Below, in pieces: positions 17,550 through 24,826 of a stretch of DNA of 53,322 nt. Where the stretch lies: the NCBI GenBank assembly GCA_003223555.1, contig QHVM01000026.1, forward strand, positions 1 through 53,322. The letters run 5' to 3'. Positions within the stretch are counted from its first letter, which is position 1. The number at the start of each line of letters is the position of its first letter. Made by a program: the position numbers and the translations under genes. The notes under the pieces were generated by a model. The model did not search any database, was not told the DNA's origin, and saw only the letters and a list, made by a program, of their open reading frames with translations. Origin of the DNA: Acidobacteriota bacterium (GTDB lineage Bacteria; Acidobacteriota; Vicinamibacteria; Fen-336).

Positions 17550-18935
17550 ATGAGCCAGTCGCGATCGACGCCAGGATGGTGGGCCGCGGCCGGGATCGGG
17601 GTCGTGCTGCTTGCGGCCAGGGGCGGCGACCCGGTCGCCGCCCACAAGCGTGGCGCCCTGCGTCCCAACATCGTCCTCATCCTGGCCGACGACCTCGGCT
17701 ATGGCGACCTCGGGTGTTACGGCCAGAAGCTCACGCGCACGCCCTCCCTCGACCGTCTGGCCGCGGAAGGGATTCGCTTCACGGATTTCTACGCGGGCAG
17801 CACCGTCTGTGCCCCGTCCCGGGCCAGCCTCATGACGGGCCAGCACCAGGGCCACGCCTACATCAGGGGAAACAGCCGGCCGGGTGGAGACTGGAGGGTC
17901 CAGGTCCCCCTGCGGCCGCGCGACCTCACCGTGGCGGAGGCCTTGAAGGCCGCCTCGTACCGCACGGCCCTGATCGGCAAGTGGGGTCTCGGTGACGCGG
18001 GGACGCCTGGAGTCCCCAACCACAAGGGCTTCGATTCCTTCTTCGGCTACCTCGACCAGGTCCATGCGCACGACTACTACCCGAGCTTCCTGTGGCGGGA
18101 CGAAGAGAAGGTCGCGCTGCCCCCGGGCACGTACTCCTCGGACCTGTTCACGCGGGAGGCGCTCGCTTTCCTCCGCCAGCCCCAGGACCAGCCCTTCTTC
18201 CTCTACCTCGCCTACACGACGCCGCACTCGAACAACGCGATCCCGAACGGCGGCGGCATGCAGGTCCCCTCGGACGAGCCCTACACGCGCGAGCCGTGGC
18301 CACAGCCGGTGAAGAACCGGGCGGCAATGATCACACGCATGGATCGCGACATCGGAGAGATCGTGGCCGCCATCGACGCGCAGGCGGGGCGTGACACCGT
18401 GATCTTCTTCAGCAGCGACAACGGTCCCGCCCGGGAGGGCGGCTCCGATCCCGCCTATTTCGACAGCGGGGGGCCGCTCAGAGGGATCAAGCGCGACCTC
18501 TACGAGGGAGGGATACGGGTCCCCTTCATCGCCCGCTGGAAGGGACGAGTCCGCAAAGGGCAGGTCAGCAGGGAATGCCTCGCCCTGTGGGACGTCTTCC
18601 CCACCGCAGCCGAGCTGGCCGGCCTCGCGCCGCCCACGGGCCTCGACGGGATCTCCTTCGTGCCGACGCTGCTCGGCCTTGCCCAGAGGCCACACGACTA
18701 CCTCTACTGGGAATTCCACGAGCGGGGGTTCGCGCGCGCCGTGCGCCAGGGCCGCTTCAAGCTCCTGGCCAACGGCTCCGGCTCCCCGCTCGAGCTCTAC
18801 GATCTGGACACGGATGTCGGCGAGCGCGACGACCTCGCGGCGCTATTTCCCGACCGCGTCCGGCGGCTCGAAGCCATCATGGACAAGGCGCGCGTCGAAT
18901 CCGCGATCTGGACCGTCGCGAACCCCGGGCCGTAG
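17550..18935 (+). CDS. Formylglycine-dependent sulfatase (arylsulfatase family)
   Basis: This 461-residue sulfatase has the signature STVCAPSRASLMTG. Cys87 of the CxPSR motif is the residue an FGE converts to formylglycine. Metal ligands are visible in ILADDLGYGDLGCYG (Asp47/Asp48) and SSDNGP. The family pattern of GKWGLGD, FFLYLAYTTPHSNN and a C-terminal LYDLDTDVGERDDLA completes the fold. The N-terminus WWAAAGIGVVLLAARGG is hydrophobic and followed by small residues, so export to the periplasm is likely. The start at ATG 17550 gives this leader. A true FGE is encoded 7.2 kb upstream on the same strand and should mature this enzyme. The sulfate ester it cleaves is unknown; this branch contains both aryl- and glycan sulfatases. 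Confidence 0.93.
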   Translation: MSQSRSTPGWWAAAGIGVVLLAARGGDPVAAHKRGALRPNIVLILADDLGYGDLGCYGQKLTRTPSLDRLAAEGIRFTDFYAGSTVCAPSRASLMTGQHQGHAYIRGNSRPGGDWRVQVPLRPRDLTVAEALKAASYRTALIGKWGLGDAGTPGVPNHKGFDSFFGYLDQVHAHDYYPSFLWRDEEKVALPPGTYSSDLFTREALAFLRQPQDQPFFLYLAYTTPHSNNAIPNGGGMQVPSDEPYTREPWPQPVKNRAAMITRMDRDIGEIVAAIDAQAGRDTVIFFSSDNGPAREGGSDPAYFDSGGPLRGIKRDLYEGGIRVPFIARWKGRVRKGQVSRECLALWDVFPTAAELAGLAPPTGLDGISFVPTLLGLAQRPHDYLYWEFHERGFARAVRQGRFKLLANGSGSPLELYDLDTDVGERDDLAALFPDRVRRLEAIMDKARVESAIWTVANPGP

Positions 18936-18952
18936 AAGCGAAGGCGCCGACC

Positions 18953-20173
18953 TCAACGCCGGCCGACGAGCCGCCAGAACTGCGCCTCGTTGAGCAGCCG
19001 GATCCGGTGTCCCTTCTCGCGCAGCCGCTTCATCTCCAGGAGCTTCCGGCCCCCCTCCCGTCCGGCCGCCTGCAGCGGGTTGGGCCGGCCGCGGACGACG
19101 ACGGTGGTCCGCACCGAGGGCCCGCCGTGGACGATGGCGCCCGCCCGCCGCGCGGCGCGGACGGCGTCGCGGCGGCGCCGGCTCAGGATGCCGGTGAAGG
19201 CGAGGTGCACGCCCTTCAGCGTCCGCAGCACGCCGGCCTTCAAGGGAGCGGGCGGATTGCGGAGGGCGTCGATCAGCTCGTCGGCGGTCTCGTACCTCTT
19301 CCGCCGCTCCCCGATGCAGCGGTAGACGATCTCCTTCAGGTGGTCGCTGCAGGGGAGGCGCCGGACCTCGTGGGTGCGGATCCGCTCCTGCGCGTCGCCC
19401 TTCACCAGCATGCCCAGGAGCTGGCCCACCTGGTACACGTCGTCGCGCGCCTGCCACTTGGGCGCGGCGCCGGCCAGGATGTCGCTGGGGGCCGTGAAGG
19501 GGTTCATGGTGCCGGCGGCGATGCCCCGCCGGTCGCTCTGGTGCCGGACGATCCCGAAGTCCCCGAGCTTCAGGCACCGGCCGTCGCAGACGAACACGTT
19601 CAGCGGGGTCAGGTCGCGGTGGAGCATCTGGCCGCGATGCAGCTTTCCGAGCACCTGGAGGATGCCCGCGATCTCGCGGCGCGCGGTGGCTTCGGGCCAC
19701 CTCCTGGCGCTGCGGTGCAGGAAGGCCCGGAGGTCGCCGTGGGGCGCGTACTCGAGGGCGAGGCAGTAGAGGACGTGGCCGTCCGGTTTGATCAGCGGGA
19801 ACGTGTCGAAGACGCGGATGGCGCGCGGATGGCCGTCCAGCAGCAGCCCGAAGTACGCCTCGCGCACCCACCCGTCGATGCGCTCGCTGGCCTTGATGCA
19901 GACGATCTCCGGCACGACCGGCGAGCGCCCCAGCCGGGTGGCGAGATAGGCCTGGCCGAACCCGCCCTCGCCGAGCAGCCGCTCCACGCGGTAGCGGAGC
20001 CGGGTCTCGGGGCTCGTGACGACCTGCGCGGGCGCGAGCAGCGGCGGCGCCTGCCGGACGGGGGCGCGGGCGGACCTCGTGCGGGTCGTGGCGGCGGACG
20101 AGTCGCTCGGCGGGCCAGGGGAATCCGGCATGGGCGGCAGGCGCCCCAGCATAGCTGAAACGCGCCGGTCCAT
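18953..20173 (-). CDS. Cytosolic Ser/Thr protein kinase fused to a C-terminal BRCT domain
   Basis: A 406-residue protein with no membrane segment. After a ~55-residue proline/serine-rich tail comes a Hanks-type kinase: glycine loop LGEGGFGQAYLA (68-79), Lys94 in VCIK, catalytic HRDLTPLNV with Asp187, and DFG at 205-207. The lysine usual in HRDLKPxN is threonine (Thr189), and the APE motif reads FTAPSD. Residues ~319-404 fit a BRCT domain: LKGVHLAFTGILSRRRRDAV, AGAIVHGG, SVRTTVVVRG, KLLEMKRLREKG, then a terminal FWRLVG. The pattern is like the BRCT domain of bacterial DNA ligase LigA. BRCT domains bind phosphoproteins or DNA ends, so a DNA-linked role is possible. ATG 20173 is the longest of three possible starts; none has a clear ribosome site. 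Confidence 0.85.
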   Translation of the reverse strand: MDRRVSAMLGRLPPMPDSPGPPSDSSAATTRTRSARAPVRQAPPLLAPAQVVTSPETRLRYRVERLLGEGGFGQAYLATRLGRSPVVPEIVCIKASERIDGWVREAYFGLLLDGHPRAIRVFDTFPLIKPDGHVLYCLALEYAPHGDLRAFLHRSARRWPEATARREIAGILQVLGKLHRGQMLHRDLTPLNVFVCDGRCLKLGDFGIVRHQSDRRGIAAGTMNPFTAPSDILAGAAPKWQARDDVYQVGQLLGMLVKGDAQERIRTHEVRRLPCSDHLKEIVYRCIGERRKRYETADELIDALRNPPAPLKAGVLRTLKGVHLAFTGILSRRRRDAVRAARRAGAIVHGGPSVRTTVVVRGRPNPLQAAGREGGRKLLEMKRLREKGHRIRLLNEAQFWRLVGRR

Positions 20174-20244
20174 TCATGGGGAATCGCTCGCCATCGGAAA
20201 GACCCTGCTCCTGATCTGATCCGAGCCCGCCGGGACGGGCCGCG

Positions 20245-20775
20245 CTACCCGCCGTCGGGCGTGCGGGCCTCGAGGCGCGGGTCGGGGGGCAGGTTCAGGA
20301 TCCGCTTGGGCATGCGGGAGACGATGAAGGCCACGACGTCCCGCTGCGAAAGCATGGCCACCGGCTCGCCCTCGTCGTCCACGATCGGGATGTGCCGGAA
20401 GCCGCCGACGATCATCCGGTTGAGGGCGAAGGCGACGCCGTCGTCGGGGCCGAGGCTGTCGGGGTCCGGGGTCATGACCTCGGACACGGGCTGGTCCTGG
20501 GCGACCGCGCAGCTCACCACGCGCCGGAGCACGTCGCGCTCGGTGAAGATCCCGACCGTGCGGCCGTCGCGCTGGACGAGCACCGCCCCCAGGCCCCGCT
20601 CCAGCATCAAGCGGATGACCGACTCGATGGTGGCCGACTCCGGGACCCGAACCGCGGCGGGCGGCTCCAGGTCCCGGATCGGGGCGGCGAGGATCACTTC
20701 GCCGAGCTGCTGCTCTTCGCGCTCGCGCGATGCGAGGTCGTCGTCCCAGGCCTCGTCGAACTCGCTCGCATGCAT
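20245..20775 (-). CDS. CBS-domain pair protein
   Basis: This 176-residue cytosolic protein contains two CBS motifs forming one Bateman module. CBS1 lies near 42-90 (ATIESVIRLMLERGLGAVLV then GIFTERDVL) and CBS2 near 97-155 (VSEVMTPDPDSLGPDD, GFRHIPIVDDEGEPVAMLSQ). Such modules bind adenosine nucleotides and report energy state. The N-terminal ~30 residues are acidic and unstructured-looking. Start ATG 20775 follows GGGAGGAAG. It is 71 bases upstream of the kinase-BRCT gene on the same strand and may be cotranscribed, which would put a nucleotide sensor and a kinase together; this link is inference. Confidence 0.9.
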   Translation of the reverse strand: MHASEFDEAWDDDLASREREEQQLGEVILAAPIRDLEPPAAVRVPESATIESVIRLMLERGLGAVLVQRDGRTVGIFTERDVLRRVVSCAVAQDQPVSEVMTPDPDSLGPDDGVAFALNRMIVGGFRHIPIVDDEGEPVAMLSQRDVVAFIVSRMPKRILNLPPDPRLEARTPDGG

Positions 20776-20819
20776 GCTTCCTCCCGATGGCTCGGAGGGT
20801 CGGGTCGATGAAACAAACC

Positions 20820-20848
20820 GCTTTATCGAAGGATACGCTTCCCGTCAA
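20820..20848 (-). promoter_or_regulatory. Possible promoter of the CBS-protein gene
   Basis: On the minus strand TTGACG (20843-20848) is followed, after 17 bases, by TAAAGC (20820-20825), about 45 bases before the CBS-protein ATG. The -35 is good and the -10 weak. Confidence 0.3.
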
Positions 20849-20931
20849 TCGCCGGCTAGGCTTTCGGGAGGTCCAGAGCGCGGCGGCATCCTTTTCCGAG
20901 GAAAGAACTTACAGCTAGGGAGATTTTGTAC

Positions 20932-20960
20932 TTGACATTGACTAGATAGTCAACTATATT
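20932..20960 (+). promoter_or_regulatory. Sigma70-type promoter of the tetR gene
   Basis: A perfect -35 TTGACA (20932-20937), 17-base spacer and a near-perfect -10 TATATT (20955-20960) lie just before the TetR ATG at 20968. The predicted start of transcription is within a few bases of the ATG, so the mRNA would be leaderless or nearly so. The spacer is occupied by a perfect palindrome, which fits autorepression. Confidence 0.8.
20938..20953. promoter_or_regulatory. Probable TetR operator O1
   Basis: Perfect inverted repeat TTGACTA-GA-TAGTCAA filling the spacer between the -35 and -10 of the tetR promoter. A bound repressor would block polymerase directly. A degenerate copy sharing the TTGACTAGA half lies before the RND gene at 21599. 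Confidence 0.7.
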
Positions 20961-20967
20961 CCGACCC

Positions 20968-21573
20968 ATGGGACGGGTGAGCGATGCCCGGGAGAGGCTG
21001 CTGAAGGCGACCGTCGAGCTGATCTGGCGGGAGAGCTACGGCGCCGTCACCGTGGATGCGATCTGCGAGCGGGCCGGTGTCTATATGGTGTGCTTCTACT
21101 ACTTCTTCGACTCGAAGTCGCAGCTCACCGCGGAAGCCTTGAAGCATCACTGGGAGTCGCTCCGGCCCATGTACGACCCGATCTTCTCGCCGGCCGTTCC
21201 GCCCCTGGAGCGCTTCCGGCGCTATTTCGACTTCCTCTACCAGCGCCACGCGGATCTGAAGAGCAAGGCCGGCCGCGTGCTGGGCTGTCCGTTCTTCTCC
21301 GTGGGCTGCGAGGTCACCAAGCAGGACCCGCTCATCGGCGACGCGGTGAGGGCAATCATCAAGAGCAAGACGAAGTACTTCGAGTCGGCGCTGCGGGATG
21401 CGCAGGCGGAGGGACTCGTCGACGTCGCCGACGTCCCTGCCCAGGCCCAGGCCCTGTTCGCGTACGTCGACGGCGTCCTGGGGCAGGCCCGCATCCAGAA
21501 CGACCTGGAGCTCATCCGTACGCTCCCCGAGGGCGTCCGCCGCTTCCTGGCCCTGGAGCCGGCCGCCGTGTAG
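20968..21573 (+). CDS. TetR/AcrR-family transcriptional repressor
   Basis: This 201-residue regulator has an N-terminal HTH (RERLLKATVELIWRESYGAV, then VDAICERAGVYMVCFYYFFD, ~8-50). A helical ligand-binding domain with the TetR_C_6-like pattern LGCPFFSVGCEV (Cys102-type) follows. It is the first gene of the tetR-RND-adaptor set and should repress it, sensing a pump substrate. The operator in its own promoter spacer and a related site 26 bases after its stop support control of both transcripts. GC content is slightly lower in the flanking intergenic DNA than in the genes, as usual for regulatory regions. Confidence 0.92.
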   Translation: MGRVSDARERLLKATVELIWRESYGAVTVDAICERAGVYMVCFYYFFDSKSQLTAEALKHHWESLRPMYDPIFSPAVPPLERFRRYFDFLYQRHADLKSKAGRVLGCPFFSVGCEVTKQDPLIGDAVRAIIKSKTKYFESALRDAQAEGLVDVADVPAQAQALFAYVDGVLGQARIQNDLELIRTLPEGVRRFLALEPAAV

Positions 21574-21598
21574 CCGCCCGTTTCTTTTATCCAATTTG

Positions 21599-21617
21599 TT
21601 GACTAGACGGTAGGCTA
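21599..21617. promoter_or_regulatory. Probable second TetR site before the RND gene
   Basis: TTGACTA-GACGG-TAGGCTA. The left half is identical to the operator at 20938; the right half differs from a perfect repeat at two positions and the spacer is five rather than two bases. It lies between the tetR stop and the ribosome site (GGAGG, 21625-21629) of the RND gene. Confidence 0.5.
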
Positions 21618-21642
21618 TTCATCTGGAGGTTCATCCTCTTCT

Positions 21643-24600
21643 ATGTGGATCGTCAAGCTCGCGCTGCGCCGGCCGTACACGTTCGTGGTCGCGTCCCTCC
21701 TCGTGTTGATCCTCGGCGCTCTCACGATACGGCAGACGCCCAAGGACATCTTCCCCGACATCGACATCCCGGTCGTGAGCGTCGTCTGGACGTACACCGG
21801 GCTGTCCACCCAGGACATGGAGAAGCAGATCACCACGTTCAGCGAGTTCTCCACGTCCTTCGCCGTGAACAACATCAAGAGCATCGAATCCCAGACGCTC
21901 AGCGGCGTGGCCGTGGTGAAGATCTACTTCCAGCCCGGGGTCGACGTCGCGGCGGCGGTGGCGCAGGTGACCGCGGTATCGCAGACCATCCTGCGCCGGA
22001 TGCCTCCCGGCACGACACCGCCGAGCGTCATCCGCTACAGCGCGTCGAGCGTGCCGATCCTCCAGCTCGCCTTGAGCAGCGACACGATGTCGGAGTCCGA
22101 GCTGTACGACTATGGGATCTACCGCGTCCGGCAGCAGCTCGCGGTGGTGCAGGGGACGACCCTGCCCCTGCCCTATGGCGGCGCGCCGCGGCAGATCATG
22201 GTGGACCTCGACCCGCAGGCGCTGCTGGCCAAGGGGCTCTCGGCCCAGGACGTCAACGCCGCCATCAACGCCCAGAACCTCACGCTCCCGACGGGCACGG
22301 CCAAGATCGGGCCGCGCGAGTACACGGTGAGCCTCAACAGCAGCCCGGACGCCGTCGACGCCCTCAACAACATCCCCATCCGCCGGGTAGGGGACAGCAT
22401 GGTCTTCGTGCGGGACGTCGCCCACGTCCACGACGGCTTCGCGGTGCAGACGAGCGTCGTGCGGCGCGACGGCCGGCGCTCCGTGCTGCTGACGGTCCTC
22501 AAGAACGGCGACGCGTCGACCCTGGACGTGGCGAACCGCATCAAGGCGCTGCTGCCGATGCTGCGCGCTTCGGCCCCCCCGGGGCTGCAGATCGAGCTGC
22601 TTACCGACCAGTCGACCTTCGTCTCGCGGGCGGTGAGCGGGGTGGTGGTGGAGGGGATCGTGGCCGCCGCCCTGACCGCCCTGATGATCCTGCTCTTCCT
22701 CGGCTCCTGGCGCAGCACGCTGATCGTGACGGTGTCGATCCCCCTGTCGATCCTGATCTCGCTCCTGGTCCTGCGCGCGCTGGGCCACACGCTCAACATC
22801 ATGACGCTCGGCGGCTTTGCCCTCGCGGTCGGCATCCTGGTCGACGACGCCACCGTGGAGATCGAGAACATCCACCGGAACCTGGCCATGGGGAAGCGGC
22901 TCCGGCAAGCCATCCTCGACGGCGCCCAGCAGATCGCGGTTCCCGCCTTCGTGGCGACGCTGTCCATCAGCATCGTGTTCGTCTCCGTGCTGTTCCTGGA
23001 CGGCGCCCCCCGGTATCTCTTCACCCCGATGGCGCTCGCGGTGGGGTTCTCGGTGATGGCCTCCTATTTCCTCTCGCGCACGGTCGTCCCCACCATGGTC
23101 CAGTACCTGCTCCCGGCGGAGATCGAGGCGGGCCATGCGGGCCCGAGCGGCGCTCTCGGCCGGTTCCACGAGGCGTTCAACCGCGGCTTCGAGCGCGCCC
23201 GCGGACGCTACGTCGAAGCGCTCGGCTGGACGCTCGGCCACCGGCGGGCCGTGTTCGCCGTCTTCGGCGTGACGGTGGCGTCGGCCGCGATCCTGCTGCC
23301 CTTCGTGGGCCGCGACTTCTTCCCGAAGGTGGACGCCGGCCAGATCCGGCTCCACGTGACCGCCCCGGCGGGAACGCGCATCGAGGAGACCGAGCGCTAC
23401 TTCACGGACGTGGAAGATGCGATCCGGCGGATCGTTCCCGAGCCCGAGCGCGCCGTCATTCTCGACAACATCGGCGTCCCCCAGGGGATCAACCTGGCCG
23501 TGACGGAGACCTCCACGATCAGCTCCGCCGACGGCGAGGTCCTGGTGAACCTGCGCCCGGACAAGCGGCGCGGCACCGCCAGCTACGTGCGCGAGATGCG
23601 CCGCCGGCTGCCGCGGGAGTTCCCCGAGCTGAGCTTCTATTTCCAGCCCGCCGACATCGTCAGCCAGATCCTGAACTTCGGCCTCCCCGCGCCCATCGAC
23701 ATCCAGGTCGCGGGGCTGAACCGCGAGGAGACGTACCGGGCCGCCCGGGCCATCGAGGCGCGGGTCAGGCGGGTGCCGGGCGCGGTCGACGTCCACTTGC
23801 ACCAGGTCGTGGACGCGCCGCGGCTGCACGTCGCCGTGGACCGCACCCGCGCCGCCGAAGTGGGCCTCACCCAGCGCGACGTGGCCAACGACGTGCTGGT
23901 CTCCCTGGCCTCCAGCATCCTCGTGACGCCCAACTTCTGGACCGACGGCCGCAACGGCATTGCCTACCCGGTGGCCGTCCAGGTGCCGCCGCGCCTGGTG
24001 GAGTCGGTGGACGACCTCCGGACGACTGCCCTCGGGGCGCCCGGGGCCGCCGCGCCGCAGCTCCTGGGGGACCTGGCTTCCATCGAGCGCCGCACGGCGC
24101 CCGTGGTCGCCAACCACTCCAACATCCAGCCCACCTTCAACGTCCGGGCCGACGTGCAGGACACCGACCTGGGCGCCGTCAGCGGGGCGATCCGTCGGAT
24201 CGTGCACGAGTACGAGACCAGGCTTCCCGCCGGGAGCAGCATCACGCTGCGCGGCCAGGTGGAGAGCATGGATGCGTCCTTCGGGCGGCTGGGCCTCGGC
24301 CTCGTCTTCGCGGCCCTCCTCGTCTACGGCGTGATGGTCGTGAACTTCCAGTCGTGGACGGATCCCTTCATCATCATCACCGCCCTGCCCGGCGCCCTGG
24401 TGGGGATCGTGTGGATGCTCTTCGCGACCCAGACCACCTTCAGCGTCCCCTCGCTGATGGGCGCCATCATGACGGTCGGCGTGGCCACCGCGAACTCCAT
24501 CCTCCTGGTCACCTTCGCCAACGATCAGCGCCGCGAGGGCCTGGACGCGCCCGCGGCGGCGCTCGCCGCCGGGCGCACCCGGCTGCGCCCGGTGCTCATG

Positions 24601-24810
24601 ACCGCGGCCGCGATGATCATCGGCATGCTCCCCATGTCCCTGGGCCTCGGCGAGGGCGGGGAGCAGAACGCCCCCCTCGGCCGCGCGGTCATCGGGGGAC
24701 TGCTCGTGGCCACGGCGGCCACGCTCTTCTTCGTTCCCACCGTCTACACCTTCCTCCGCCGCCGGCCGCCGCAGGGCGAAGCTGACGTTTCGGACGGAGT
24801 TGCTTCTTGA
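21643..24810 (+). CDS. RND efflux transporter, inner-membrane subunit
   Basis: This 1055-residue protein has the full RND plan: two repeats of six helices with two large periplasmic porter/docking regions. The TM4 proton-relay pair is present in GILVDDATVEIENIHRN. In TM10 the sequence VGVATANSILLVTFAND has Ala where AcrB has Lys940, so the proton relay differs from classical AcrB and from the partial pump at the window start. RTRLRPVLMT follows as expected. It belongs to the large HAE/NFE-like group often found in Acidobacteria; the substrate is unknown. ATG 21643 has GGAGG 13 bases upstream, a long spacing. It precedes its adaptor gene, the reverse of the common order, and no outer-membrane factor gene is nearby. 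Confidence 0.93.
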   Translation: MWIVKLALRRPYTFVVASLLVLILGALTIRQTPKDIFPDIDIPVVSVVWTYTGLSTQDMEKQITTFSEFSTSFAVNNIKSIESQTLSGVAVVKIYFQPGVDVAAAVAQVTAVSQTILRRMPPGTTPPSVIRYSASSVPILQLALSSDTMSESELYDYGIYRVRQQLAVVQGTTLPLPYGGAPRQIMVDLDPQALLAKGLSAQDVNAAINAQNLTLPTGTAKIGPREYTVSLNSSPDAVDALNNIPIRRVGDSMVFVRDVAHVHDGFAVQTSVVRRDGRRSVLLTVLKNGDASTLDVANRIKALLPMLRASAPPGLQIELLTDQSTFVSRAVSGVVVEGIVAAALTALMILLFLGSWRSTLIVTVSIPLSILISLLVLRALGHTLNIMTLGGFALAVGILVDDATVEIENIHRNLAMGKRLRQAILDGAQQIAVPAFVATLSISIVFVSVLFLDGAPRYLFTPMALAVGFSVMASYFLSRTVVPTMVQYLLPAEIEAGHAGPSGALGRFHEAFNRGFERARGRYVEALGWTLGHRRAVFAVFGVTVASAAILLPFVGRDFFPKVDAGQIRLHVTAPAGTRIEETERYFTDVEDAIRRIVPEPERAVILDNIGVPQGINLAVTETSTISSADGEVLVNLRPDKRRGTASYVREMRRRLPREFPELSFYFQPADIVSQILNFGLPAPIDIQVAGLNREETYRAARAIEARVRRVPGAVDVHLHQVVDAPRLHVAVDRTRAAEVGLTQRDVANDVLVSLASSILVTPNFWTDGRNGIAYPVAVQVPPRLVESVDDLRTTALGAPGAAAPQLLGDLASIERRTAPVVANHSNIQPTFNVRADVQDTDLGAVSGAIRRIVHEYETRLPAGSSITLRGQVESMDASFGRLGLGLVFAALLVYGVMVVNFQSWTDPFIIITALPGALVGIVWMLFATQTTFSVPSLMGAIMTVGVATANSILLVTFANDQRREGLDAPAAALAAGRTRLRPVLMTAAAMIIGMLPMSLGLGEGGEQNAPLGRAVIGGLLVATAATLFFVPTVYTFLRRRPPQGEADVSDGVAS

Positions 24811-24826
24811 GAAAGGCACAGGTGTC

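Noticed and set aside
15288-18719. 1143-codon minus-strand frame crossing the receptor and sulfatase genes
   Set aside because: It covers two genes with strong motifs in other frames and has none itself.
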